This document shows positions 32,143-43,817 of a stretch of 64,000 nucleotides of DNA, piece after piece. The notes below the pieces were generated by a model. It saw only the letters and a program-made list of their open reading frames with translations, ran no database searches and was not told where the DNA came from. Made by a program: the position numbers and the translations under genes. Each line of letters opens with the position of its first letter. Position 1 is the stretch's first letter. Source of the stretch: Cyathus striatus (Eukaryota > Basidiomycota > Agaricomycetes > Agaricales > Nidulariaceae); assembly GCA_025738555.1 (NCBI GenBank), contig JAOVFP010000006.1:5642001-5706000 (forward strand), given 5' to 3'.

Positions 32143-33965
32143 ACCTTGCTTGTCAAGGTTTCTCTCAGGTGAAAATGGGTTCCACTTTTCGACCTGCACG
32201 TGATTTTTCCCACGTCTCCCATCTGGCACATGCACACTCCCTTTGTTTCCTTTACATTTGTACCCTTTCCCTTTCAGGTCTCTGTTGAATGTGCAGTGTA
32301 TGTTCCTTCACTTACTGTTCCCCCTCCTCTGGCTCACATCCTCCACATCCCCCAGAGTCCCGCATGCGAGCTTTCCAACCAACATTGTATTCACTTCCTA
32401 ACCCTTTTAGGTCCTTCAAGTTTGGAGGTCTGTTCATTCCCCTCCCTTGGTACTTTGAGATCCAGGTGGATTCTTTTCCTGAACCATTCACCACCTTTAA
32501 CCATCCCACTTGCCAAGTATGATAAAAGCAAGTAACTATGTTTCACTTACCAATGGATTCCAACCCTACGGCCTCAATAAAAAGCAAAAGTGAATCATTA
32601 ACAATTTTGAATTAATGTCAATCAAATTAACAACATGCACATAGTGTAACTGTTAATATTCAGTCTGCATCCATGCTGTATAGTGTACCCCAAGTTTAAC
32701 CTTTTTCACTTTATAGTATCATTAGTTGCCTAGTTAAACTAAACTGTAAAAACATGCATGTTACAGCTGGATGATATAGTGGATTTGACTCTCAATACTG
32801 CACCCTGGGGCATAAGTGGAATCTACATGGCAATATCTTTTCTTAATTACTAAATGTTCTAATCCAACCCCAATTTGGGTCTTTTCTTTTCTCTATCAAT
32901 GCATGTGCTTAAACTAAATTGATGAATCCATACCTGAATTACCAGTGGACATGTGGAGTAATGGTACAATTATTTCAAACAAGAAAACTGTGACAGCCTA
33001 TCAAATCTAACCATAAACCCATCCCATACCATCAAAAGCTCAAAAATAAAATTCATACAGTACAGTTACAGCTGAAATCCATACCATAAATGGTTTTCAT
33101 AATATGGTCATAACCCATTATGGTATGATTGGTAGCCCTAAAATTTATTCTGTTTCTGGCATCCTTTTTAGAGTGTTTTCTATATGTTATATAGTCAGAT
33201 AATGCTTTCACCTTAACAGAAGTCACTCATCAACAATTAAGTTAACCTCATCTTTGCCCCCATATGCTACCTTTTGTGACAAGAAAGGTTCTAATGATGG
33301 TGGCCACATCAATTACATGAGCAACCGCAAAAAACTCGGGTATGGAATGCTTACTGTATTCTAGGATTTCCTTGAATGATTTGGTCTTCCAACAGCATGT
33401 GACAATTTCAGCTAGATCTGTATTTACCTCCACTAATTCAGCTAACTCAAGTGTTTTGAGCTCCCAATCCCACTGACAGAATGATTTGTCCCACTCTCGG
33501 AAACCTGCATCATAAGCTGTTCTAACAGCCCATTTTATCACATGCACAAGGGCAATCCAATGCTGGTCCTCATACACCTCCTCTCTTGACTATAGTAGTA
33601 GTAGTACCTGGATGCAGAACTCAGGTATACTGGTTGTATCAAATTTTCTGTCAAGTTGGTAGTGTCATTTTCAGAACCAATGGTGGCTTCATTCATAGTT
33701 TGTATACTTATGCAAATTGCTGAGGAGAATGTGATGAAGGAAATGGGGACAGTGGGAATGGCGAAATGTATCTTATTTAATCATCTGCTCTGACTGAGTA
33801 TGACTCGAACTCAATAAATCCATTCAATAGTCACAGTTTACTCACAGAACTCATGTGCTTAAACTGCAGTGAACTGTGGCTAGGATATGATTCAAATGAA
33901 CCAGAAGCTATGTTGGATATGACTGACAAGCAAGGTTTTAGCCAATGAAGTTGGCAATTCCCAGT
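32143..33965. mobile_element. Dispersed repeat family, copy 1
   Basis: The left end reads ACCTTGCTTGTCAAGGTTTCT, then GTGAAAATGGGTTCCACTTT and TCGACCTGCACGTG. The right end reads TGACAAGCAAGGTTT, then a small hairpin (GCCAA...TTGGC) and AATTCCCAGT. Both ends match the copy at 51596-52301, so this is one family with partly inverted termini. No clean TSD was found. The class is unknown. Confidence 0.6.
33248..33577 (-). CDS. Unrecognised ORF inside dispersed repeat copy 1
   Basis: 109 codons with a protein-like composition (HWIALVHVIKWAVRTAYDAG, WDWELKTLELAELVEV, EFFAVAHVIDVATIIRTF). It may be a relic of the repeat family's own gene. No motif was recognised and no partner exon was found. Confidence 0.3.
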   Translation of the reverse strand: MYEDQHWIALVHVIKWAVRTAYDAGFREWDKSFCQWDWELKTLELAELVEVNTDLAEIVTCCWKTKSFKEILEYSKHSIPEFFAVAHVIDVATIIRTFLVTKGSIWGQR

Positions 33966-36922
33966 TGCATAATGGCTTATGGAACATCCATTTACTTCTT
34001 TTTCATGACTTGTTAAAAAATACAAAGAAAATAGCAGACTGTATGCTAATAATGGTGTACAATGAAATATATTGCTGACAGTCTGCCCTGCCAGTAAAAT
34101 CCTCCTTCTCTTGCCTTGTTCCAACAACTTAGACAGGTGAAGCAGCTTTGAAATATAATGAAACAGTTAAGTATTAAGTGTGCACTATTGATTGCTAAGG
34201 GAGGTGAACACAATGATCAAAAGGCATGCATACAATGTAAGTACCTAGCACATAAATCAAATTTATTGATATGGGAAGTGGATATTTTTTGTAAGCAAAG
34301 GTATTTCTCATGTTGCTGAACCGAGGTTTTGTCACATCCCTGAAAAGACCAAAACCAAATTCACCAGCCCCTCCCTCATGAGTTTGGCCACTATGTTTTG
34401 TTTGTTGTTTGTACCTATCCTTTATGTAAGCCCTCTGTAGGCCATTTGAGCAAGGCGAGGGGATGGTTTTAGGAGCCTGCATCTTCATGGGATATCTGAG
34501 TGTCTATATGATAAGGTCTGTAACTGTTATTTTTGCATTTTCCTTTCTTACTTTGCATTTTTCTAAGGATCTCTGCAGAATATGGAAAGAAATGGTAAGA
34601 AATTGTTTGACTTAAATTCAATTACTTAATTCAACTACCTATCACTTACTTAATATGTAGGGATGGATGTTCTGCATAGAGAACAAGATATTCATTATTG
34701 CTCTGTTTGAGTATTATGTCAAAACATTTTTGGATAGAAGCCTAGGTCATCATGACCTTGATGAGACCTCATTTCCAGTTACTTGACAAATCACAACAAC
34801 TACAATAGGAACCCCTGCAGTGTCACCTGGTGTATTAACAAAAATAGCATATTGATTGAAAAGAGATTATCTCAGTTGTCCGGATGCATGGACCTTGGAA
34901 TATTTTATAAATTATGGAAAGTACATATGTCAGGAGGTAGATACCAATTACTCTGGGTTCATATGAATAAGTGAGGCCAATGAATTTATGGAGAAACCAA
35001 AAGCTCACAGATCTTATTGTAAATATCTTGCATGTATCAGTCAGTTTTCCTATTCTTGCACATATTCTAGATTTTCTCACACATCAGTAAGATAACATAT
35101 TCTAATAACTATTCTAATTGTTAAGCAAATTGGGTTGTACCATATTTACAGTGATCCAATCCACCCTTGTCTAAGGTGGTAGTGTACTGTACTACATATG
35201 AATACCATGTGAATGAAGTCTTTGGCAGTCTCTGGCTTTGCAATTTTCATTGTTTTGAGAACAGAGCTTATATAATTCATGTTTGCTGTCAGTCTGCTCT
35301 GAGTCTGACCCACCTCAGCTGAGTCCTGCCATGCTCTGAGCTGCCAAGAAGTTCATGTTGCCCATCAACCCTTTCCATTCACTTCCTCCCAGTACATATC
35401 TCAACTCTCTCTCTGCTAGAATGCATCATTCATCACTGTGTTCCTCCTCTTGTCCCTCTATACTTACCATCTCACCCAGTCTCTTTGGAACATGGGCAGG
35501 CCTTGCTGGATACTAAACCACATCCAATATGAACTTTTGATTCTAGTACAACATGAAGAGAGAGCTTTTACTGGTTAATGAGCATGTGGGTAGCTAGAAG
35601 GAGGATGTGAAAGGCATTTGGATGGTTTGGTATGTTCTTTTTGATTAGGGAGAGGAAAAGGATTGACAGCAATATGATAACAGCCTTCTGATATCACACA
35701 TTGTGGTTTGTAGATAACCAATCTTCATTGGGGATCGAAAGGGGAGGCAACATACAGCTCCCAGCCACCCAACCCTGAGAACCCAACTCAGCACTGCCAG
35801 TAGTGTGTGGTAGTAATGCAGTGGTGAGGTGTTATCTGCTCCTATGGCTTTTCTCCACCCCAATGTCCCTGGTTCATCATCACCACCTTCCTCTTTTCTT
35901 ACCACCTTCTATATGAAATGTGCAGGCTCAATATACACCCTTCCTTTACTTCTCTCATTGCCTTGTTCCCTTCATTGTTCCAGTGCTGCCACTACTATCA
36001 TGTAACAAGAGTTTGATAACTTTGTAAATCTGTATTATCTCTTCCCTCATTTACACTATTACTATGAAACTTTGCTTGCCAATACAATGCATCACTACCA
36101 ATGTATGTCCCAGCTTATATATCAATTAGATGTATATTTTGTTTTAAAATGTGGAATTACTGCAGAACTCTCTCAAAATCGGTCAAATATGTGAGATCAA
36201 ATGTGAGATCTATTCTGATCTTGTTGACATATCCTTACAAAATTTGACAAGTGCATAGCATACATGTAGCTGTACCATATTTCAAACTTTAATAGCAAAC
36301 AACTGAGCCTGTGCAGCAATAGAGCATGAATATAAGTTTCTATGCATTCTAAGCATGACAGGGAGAGGAGAAATAGATCTCCACTTGAAACCCTATTATG
36401 TACAGTGGCACTTAAAAATTAGCTGGTGATGCTAGGGAGCAAGGTGACAGACTAGCGACCTCATAAATCACACCTTGCAATGACTGTTCCCAATCTACCC
36501 AAAATGCCTTCCAGGAAGCTCATCTTCTATGATTCACAAGTGAAAGCAGCTATTCAAGAGGCCTGCAAACGTGTCCATAACAAAGAAATCACCCTTTACA
36601 AAGCATCCAAACTATATGGAATACCATGGGGTACCCTTCAAAACCATTACCTAGGAACACACCAGCCTGTGAAAGATGCACACAGGCCACAGTGGCTCTT
36701 GACACCAGAGCAGGAGGAGGTTATGGTGGATTGGATAAAGTTTCTAGGGGCTATTGGGAGACCTGTATGCCGGAGAACAATGAGACCTAAAGTATTCCAG
36801 CTCAGATGTGGGTGTGGAGGTTCTTGCATCGTCACCCAGAGTTAAAAGTGCAAAAGGTGTGTGGCCTTGATCCTAAACGTGCACAGGGGTTCAACTTCAA
36901 GGTCATAAACAATTTCTTTCAT

Positions 36923-39076
36923 CAGGAAAAACCCCATCAGCTAAATTAGTGATATTAGTAAATTTAAGGTATACCCATGTCTAAATGTTACTAATTTCGG
37001 GTAATTCAACTTAATTTTACTTATATTGCCTATTGTGAAGCACAATAAGTGTTCATAAGTTTGGTACAACAGTAAAGCATACTTACTTGTACTTATATTT
37101 CCTATTGTGAGCATGATAAGTGTTTATAAGTTTGGTACAATGGCAAAGCAAACTTACTTGTACTTATATTATCTACTGTGAGAATGATAAATTTTACAGG
37201 AATTAACCATCATGAAATTAAGACATTATGCAATTTTTGTGTAAGATGCCAGCTGTTCTCATAGAAAATCCATTTCAGAGATGTGCTATATATATTACAT
37301 TCAATGGCAGCACATGTACAATACTTTTTAGTATAAATTGTAGCTATGTCATGTCCTGTTCTTTTCCACTAGGGACAAGAACCTCGGAGTAGATAGTCTA
37401 ATAGCAGAGTAACTTGTACAACGTTAGTAGGGTGTGTGGAGATGATGAACAAGTACGGGAGTAGTGGAACATTGGCTTCAACTTGTGTGTTGCACCCCTT
37501 GGACTTCCAGTTCCATATTTAGAACAAAGCGGAGTAAGTGGCAAAATAGCGGAGTTGGCTCAAGGCCCAAGTGGGAGAAGGGTGTAAACGTAGTTGATTT
37601 GAAACTGAAGTCTATCTACATTACAGGAGTAGTTTATATAGTAAACTACTTTGTCCGAATGTGTATGGAGTAATGCCCATGGGTATGTGGCATCCTAGGG
37701 TTAAGTAAACTCCATGAAATGTAGAACATGGTAAACTAGTAGTACGCCTCTAGATTATAGTCATAGGAGAAATGGCTGCGGCCGGAGAACGAGGTAGTAA
37801 TATTAAAGGGAAGGAACAAGTAAACAGATACAAGTAAACATTAGTAAGGAAGAGTTCGATATATAACAAGTATACATAGTCTGGAGGAAACATACTAAAA
37901 GCGGAGTAAACCTGGAGTTGACTCCAATGGTACAGGGATTGTCACGGATATGACAAGCTAAGAACCAATATCATGGTGGGGAACACACACTTTATCCTAC
38001 ATCATTGTTAATTGGAGGGAAAATAAGTTACATACAAATCAAGTGTAAGAACTATATGAAGGTTTAAACATCTAAGTTCAAATAGCAAGTGATAAAGTGA
38101 CACTGTGAAGTGGTCATGGCAAGCAAGAAAGTTAGCATGTGATCACTTCACTTTGTTTGGTCTTAATTATAGAGCACGTGCATGTTGAATTTGACACATT
38201 GATGGTTGTCATGCTTGTTTCAATTCCCCCACCTTTCCTAAGTTCCTTCCTTCCTCTCCCTCCTTCCCCCCCTCCTTCCCCTGCTCGTTACTTGTGTCCA
38301 CTCATCTAGTAAAATGCTGGCTTTCTACTTTAAGATCCAACTTCAATCTCTGTCCTTGAGTCTGCTTTGATAACTTACACTGGTCTCTCACTGCAAAAGC
38401 TTCTGCATCTCAGCACCTCAACTCATTGTACAACTGGTTTCACATGCCTTCCAACTTCTGGGCTAGTCCTCCACTTGAACTCTTATTCATGGTCTTTGTT
38501 CCCTGGTATGTATTTGTGTTATCTTGTTATATGTGTGCTCATCATGTTATAGTTGCTATCATTGAGTGTGTGGTGCTGCTGGGTAATGGAAAGGGGGTGG
38601 AGCTGGGTAATGGAAAGGGGGTGGATATGGGGGATATGTGTAGCTGGATGTTGTGGGGGTGTACATGTTATAATTGAGTGAGTGCTGGTGGGATGGGGAG
38701 ATATATGTAGCTGGAGTTGTGGGGTGTATGTGGTATATCTTGAGGGGGTTGTTGTATTTAATGTATATATTAATGTAACCACTTTCATTGTAATACAATA
38801 ACAATATATAATTAACTAAAGCCTATTATATACTGCACTGAATGAAATTGGAGTGAAAAGCAATGTGTGCTTATAAGCATCTGGGTTTTGTTTATGTGGG
38901 CATATTACCCTTTAAATGAGCTTATCGGTCCTTATCTGAACTAAAAAAGGGCAGAATAAGGTTGGGACCTTACTATTATCACTAATAGTACTTATTTCCC
39001 TTTTTTGACCTTATTTCTGCTCTTTTTCACTTAAGTTCCCTGAAATTGGCTTTTTTAGTGGACAGGATTTTTCCTG
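36923..39076. mobile_element. TIR element inserted in the pogo-like transposase
   Basis: The termini are CAGGAAAAACC on the left and GGATTTTTCCTG on the right. Taking out 36923-39076 and one AT dinucleotide rejoins the transposase as NNFFHVTQLQKVIEEKEIPW, which fixes the boundaries. The TSD is therefore only 2 bp (AT). No transposase is readable inside. It holds direct repeats near 37026-37190 and a 21 bp repeat near 38580-38625. A 2 bp TSD hints at the CACTA/Plavaka side of DNA elements, but the terminal bases do not settle it. Confidence 0.78.
37026..37190 (+). repeat. Tandem repeat, unit about 75 bp
   Basis: CTTATATTKCCTATTGTGA ... GATAAGTGTT(C/T)ATAAGTTTGGTACAA recurs two to three times in succession. 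Confidence 0.7.
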
Positions 39077-39441
39077 ATGTTACACAGTTGCAGAAGGTTA
39101 TAGAGGAGAAGGAAATTCCTTGGGAGAACATCTACAATATGGATGAGAAAGGCATTCAACTCGGAGGAGGAAGAAAGGGAACAGGGTTCAAGTACTTCTT
39201 CGCACGTGATGAGAAGTCCAACTACACCCTTCAGAGTAGTAGTCTTGAACTCATAACTGTTATTGAGAGTTGCTGTGCAGATGGGAGCTCAATCAAGCCA
39301 GGATTTGTGTTCGCAGGGCAATCACTGGATGAGGAGAATATGGAGGTTGATGATGGTATCTGGTGTGTTTATCAATCACAGAGTGCATGAAAGAAACTGA
39401 ATTATGTTTATGATGTAGTCTTGCGACGTCTCCCAATGGCT

Positions 39442-39694
39442 TGTGGAGGAGGATATTTGCTTGGCGGTATCCTCTCGACAAAGAAATATGCGAGTGGGAG
39501 GCACATCTGTCCATCCCTTCAGATCCAGTGAGCGCGCATTAGAGAGAGAAAAGGGGGGAATGCGAAGCTGACATTCACAAAGCGTACGTACGACATTTAT
39601 GTAGGTAAGCGACACGAGGTAAATGTATGTAAGGAGTGAGGTAACGGATATGAAAAACGCATTTTTACCATGCAGGCAGAATGCCTGCTCTACA
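39442..39694. repeat. LTR of the small element, left copy
   Basis: 253 bp, TG...CA, near identical to 40350-40600. Confidence 0.9.
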
Positions 39695-40349
39695 TCCAAT
39701 GGGTACTTCAGATATTGACGTCCTCGTCAATCCCTACAACAGGAAACTACACTACGAGACGAAACGAAAGAGGGACACTGCGTAAGACCATTCAAAAGAA
39801 AGACAAAACAAATTCAACGCGTGATAACATCTTGATAACTTCGGTAAACTTCTGAATACGATTTCGAGACAAAGGGGAATGGTGGTGACAATGAATGACT
39901 TGAGTTCGAAGCAGCAAGCTGGCTGTGGCGGAGACGATAGGAATTGAAGTGAATGCGATTGTGGTGGGTGATGGGGATGAACAATGAACTTCGAGACGAT
40001 ATGGTGGATCCTTGTGTAGACAAACACAGATCTTCTTCGGCAATGCCCTCGTGTCAGCTAAGTACCTTCTCCGCACAGCTAACTCCCGGGCACCATATGG
40101 AACTTTTTACGACCTATCAGAGGGATTACAACCACGGCACAGAAGCGTGTGGGACGGAAGAACGTCGTTGGACGTGAGAACGAAAGACAATGGCGATGGT
40201 GATGTCGACAAGGTAACGATGAGGATGTTGGTGAACAAGTGCCACGGTAATGAACAGGATGTCGACGAAGAAATAAAAGGATCGGCTCGCGGGAACAAGG
40301 GGTTCAGCATAGGAAAAGGATCTGAAACCCCTCGTGGTGGGCTCCACTT

Positions 40350-40600
40350 TGTGGAGGAGGATATTTGCTTGGTGGTATCCTCTCGACAAAGAAATATGCG
40401 AGTGGGAGGCACATCCGTCCATCCCTTCAGATCCAGTGAGCACGCATGAGAGAAAGTGGGGGGGAATGCGAAGCTGACATTCACAAAGCGTACGTACGAC
40501 ATTTATGTAGGTAAGCGACACGAGGTAAATGTATGTAAGGAGTGAGGTAACGGATATGAAAAACGCATTTTTACCATGCAGGCAGAATGCCTGCTCTACA
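40350..40600. repeat. LTR of the small element, right copy
   Basis: 251 bp, TG...CA; differs from the left copy by a few substitutions and small indels near the purine-rich run. Confidence 0.9.
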
Positions 40601-42529
40601 GGCTGGACCAGCGATATGCTCTGTACTCAATGGTTTAAAAAGTGCTTCATTCCCCAGGCAAAAGCACGGAATACTTCAGGAAAACCGATTTTGCTGATCT
40701 TCGATGGTCATGGATCTCATCTCACTGATGAGATGATAGATCTTGCACTTGAAAATAATATTGAGTTGATGTGTTTACCTCTACATGTGACACACAAGCT
40801 TCAGCCACTTGACGTGGGTGTATTTGGTCCCCTGCAAACACGATGGGTTCAGCAATGTGAAGATTACTTTGTATGATACGGCCATGGAATCGAAAGACAC
40901 CATGTTGTACGAGAATACATGGAAGCAAGAGAACTTGCCTTTAAACCAGAAACAATACTGAAGGCTTGGAAGAACTGCAGTATATGCCCCCTCAATCCAG
41001 GGATTTTCACGGCCGTTGATTTCGCCCCAAGCATCAATACATCAATATGCTCAGTTGCTCCAGAGTCATATCCCAATGAGCTTCCATCAGGCTTTGATAT
41101 CCCAGAGGATGCACTTGACGAAGACAACCTATTGTTTGAGGAATTTGCTGAGCAGTATGGTATTGATTCAGGGGACGAGGAAGGTGAGGAGGGGGGAGAG
41201 GAAGAGGGAGAGGGAGAGGGAGAGGGAGAGGAAGAGGAAGACGGAGAGGGAGAGGGAGAAGGAGAAGGAGAGGAGGGGAATGAAGAAGATGACAGTGAAG
41301 TTGATGCGGAAGTTGACAATGATGGGGAGGAAGAAGATTTTGAGATGTGGTTTGACCAACGTGCGGCAGGTGAGGCTGATCATTCAGCCAATCAGCTCAA
41401 TCAGAATCCGATTTGGGATTCAGCACCGACCACGCACACACAACTTCCATCATTCATGCCAACACTTCAGTCTGGTGATTCCTGGTGCTGGCCTCCCACA
41501 CAAAGTTCTTCATCCCCAGCTCCATCGGAATCGACCACAACTCCTCTGGGAGCACCCGCTCTCGTAGACAATAGGTGCTTACAAGTGTTGAAGATGCACC
41601 GGAAGAGAGGCTCCGATCCATGCCTCGACAATCTCCTTGATCCATTGTCTTGACCTCATTGCTCGAAACGAGAATGTCGACTGCACATTGAACGCTTACA
41701 AGCCACTATCAGGGAACTCCGCTCCCAACATAACCAGGCGCAAGAACATGCCATCTTTATGGCTCAAGAATGCGACATGTGGAAGAACCAGTGTAACGCA
41801 AAAGCAAACAAGAAGAAGTGGGCTGGGGTTCGTGCTGGCGCTGAGCTCTTGACAAGTGAAGAAAGCCAGATGAAGCATGACGCGCAACGAGCAGAAGAAA
41901 AAGAGAAGCAGAAGAAGAAGGATGAGACACAAGCGAGGAAAGCAGCGAGACAAGCAGAAGACACAGCGCATCGTCAACAGATGTGCAAAGACCACATATT
42001 CACAGGATCGCTCAGCTCAAAGAAGAAAAGCGAGCTCGAAGATATTGCACTCGCTCTCTGACTTCCTGCCAATGGGTTGAAAGCAGAGATACAAGCACGC
42101 ATTAACAATTACTTTGAGTCACATCCGGAACAGAAGGAAAGCTCTCGCTTTTCTGGCCTATTCAATGCATGTCGAGGTCGTTGTGCCTTAGCAGCACCCT
42201 ATCCCTGTCCTATCCCTATCCTTGATCGCTACTCATCACAACCACAACCGCAAATCCCTGCTCAACCACTCGCCAGACCTTCTCGTTCTTCTGCTTCTAC
42301 ACGTGCTTCATACTATCTTGCCTCACCTCATGCTTCAATTTCGCATTTTTTGTCTACTCCTGGCATTCCTACACTGTCCCCCGGTCAATTTCCTTCTCAA
42401 GCTTCCTCAGTGCCGCATGATTTTGTTACCACTTCCCAGTGTGATGGCACACCAGTGTCGAGCAATTACCCACCTACATACCCACCTACATACCCTCCAT
42501 ACCCACCATATCCACCACCTCCCCGTTAG

Positions 42530-43817
42530 TTATAGCAACGTAGTCGTAGTTTCAATGCAAAACGGCATTGGGAACATGTTTCTGTTGAGCTCTTAAGCCG
42601 CTTCAAGCTCAAGACTCAAGCTGTTGACGTTGGCGCTCAGTGAGTGCCTGCCGATTTGCCGGTGTTCTGAGTGTCAAATCTTACCGTGACAATGCGTGAC
42701 AAAAGCTATCAAACTCTAGCGACACCCTCCGGAAGTGCTCCGCTGCGACAATTTCAGATATCTAAGTTCATATTTTTGAAGGTGAGATGTTTTTCAATGT
42801 AATTTCAAAAGAAGAAGCTCTGAAGTTGAGCGGTGAGCGGTTAAGGAGGAATTGGCGAAATACCGAAAAGTTATCAAACTCTTGTTACATGATAGTATCT
42901 AAATGCATAACGGCCTAAGTGACGCATCTACGTAATCGAAGCCATGTCCCCGTGCCAAACTGCGATCATGTTGGAACTTGACTGCGTCTTGATGAGATTT
43001 TTATAACTCGACCCCGATATCAGTAATCCGCACCTTCGTTGTCCGGTACATCTGATCATCCGATGCTTTCGATATCTATTGATATCTATTGAACGAAATG
43101 AATACCAAATACGAGTTATATATCCTTCTCGAAGTGTACAGATGACACCGATACGTCTTCCTAAGCGCCCGAAGCCCTACGTAGGAACGGACCAGCCTCG
43201 AATGAGCCCTCCCGAATCAGGGGGAACTAAGTGTGAGCGCTCTCTGCTGAAGCTATAAAATTGTACCACGCTCACTTTACTATTTTTCACACTCACCATT
43301 GAACGTGCGCGCACATCTCAGGTTGCTAGTTACCTGTGAATCAAGAAGCGCAATGCCTTTACACATAAAACGCCACTTTCAGAAGTAAACATTGCATTGC
43401 CTATCGATATACAACCTTCTTGGATCATGCTCAGCGCTCGCTCTATGCTCGAGTTTCTAGTTTGTGTGCTCACATCTCTGGTAACTGGTTACCAGTGAGT
43501 CAAGAAGCACAATGCCTTCCACATGTATTGCCTATCTATAAACGACCTTGCGGTCTATCAATCGCTTGTGCATGTTGGGCGCTCGATACTCTGAAACTGA
43601 CTTCAGGTTAAGCCGCTGATTATTTATATAACCGATGAAAAATCATCAGCTCGTGGTAGTGCTTTTTTACATAATTATGCTCATCGGTGTTAGAATATGG
43701 TGATTCTTACCACCACGAACACCATTATATATAATTCTACCCATCCCATCCTCAACCAGATGCTAGTGATCACTGACGAGTCTGTCATTCTCCTCGTTAC
43801 TTTATTCTGCTCACAAA
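42530..43817. other. Intergenic with a diverged tandem duplication
   Basis: A block of about 140-160 bp occurs twice (from about 43303 and from about 43460). Both copies contain CACATCTC, a GTTACC segment, TCAAGAAGCRCAATGCCTT, TTGCCTATC and GCGCTCG. The right part is the upstream region of the 7TM-like gene. No gene was recognised. Confidence 0.6.

Larger units (their letters stand above)
31813..36402. other. CpG-depleted repeat-rich DNA without functional genes
   Basis: From about 32.1 kb the dinucleotide CG almost disappears: by eye only some two dozen in 4.3 kb, with runs of several hundred bases lacking it, while TG and CA are common. ORFs of 60-110 codons occur but none has splice support. 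The stretch includes the larger copy of a dispersed repeat (32143-33965). Confidence 0.65.
39442..40600. mobile_element. Small non-coding LTR element (TRIM-like), TSD GGCT
   Basis: Two direct repeats of about 252 bp (39442-39694 and 40350-40600) start TGTGGAGGAGG and end CTGCTCTACA, with about 655 bp between. GGCT lies on both sides (39438-39441, 40601-40604). Removing the element and one GGCT restores SPNGWTSDML in the host transposase. No gag or pol can be read. On the minus strand TGGAGCCCACC lies 3 bp inside the LTR and could be a PBS. Near one LTR end GCAGGCA-GAA-TGCCTGC-type sequence forms a hairpin. Confidence 0.9.
36403..42529 (+). mobile_element. pogo-like DDE transposon, right end not found
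   Basis: TACAGTGGCACTTAAAAATT at 36401 looks like a TA target site followed by a pogo/Tigger-style terminus. The transposase remains begin 77 bp inside. No matching inverted end was found to the right by 43 kb, so the right boundary given is only the end of coding sequence. Two later elements sit inside (36923-39076 and 39442-40600). Confidence 0.65.
36480..42529 (+). pseudogene. pogo-like transposase (HTH + DDE + SAP-like C-terminus), disrupted
   Basis: Pieces in order: an N-terminal HTH and CENP-B-type DNA-binding region (ITLYKASKLYGIPWGTLQNH, then LTPEQEEVMVDWIKFLG); FLHRHPEL with GLDPKRAQGFNF; the DDE core start IPWENIYNMDEKGIQLGG; a 56 bp intron at 39363-39418; TSPNGWTSDML; PILLIFDGHGSHLTDEM; LPLHVTHKLQPLDVGVFGPL. 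Then come an acidic Glu/Gly tract, a Lys/Glu coiled-coil stretch and a SAP-like end (KKKSELEDIALAL ... EIQARINNYF). Damage: two insertions, a frameshift near 36800, an in-frame TGA at about 40874, further frame breaks near 41650 and a TGA near 42060. The two inserts precisely interrupt otherwise continuous protein. Confidence 0.88.

Noticed and set aside
39752..40521. Several 70-130-codon ORFs inside the TRIM-like element
   Set aside because: They overlap on both strands, are partly duplicated by the LTRs and show no gag or pol motif.
41168..41383. Ser/Leu/Phe-rich minus ORF, and its overlapping plus Arg/Glu ORF
   Set aside because: Shadows of the GAGGGA-rich acidic tract of the pogo-like transposase.
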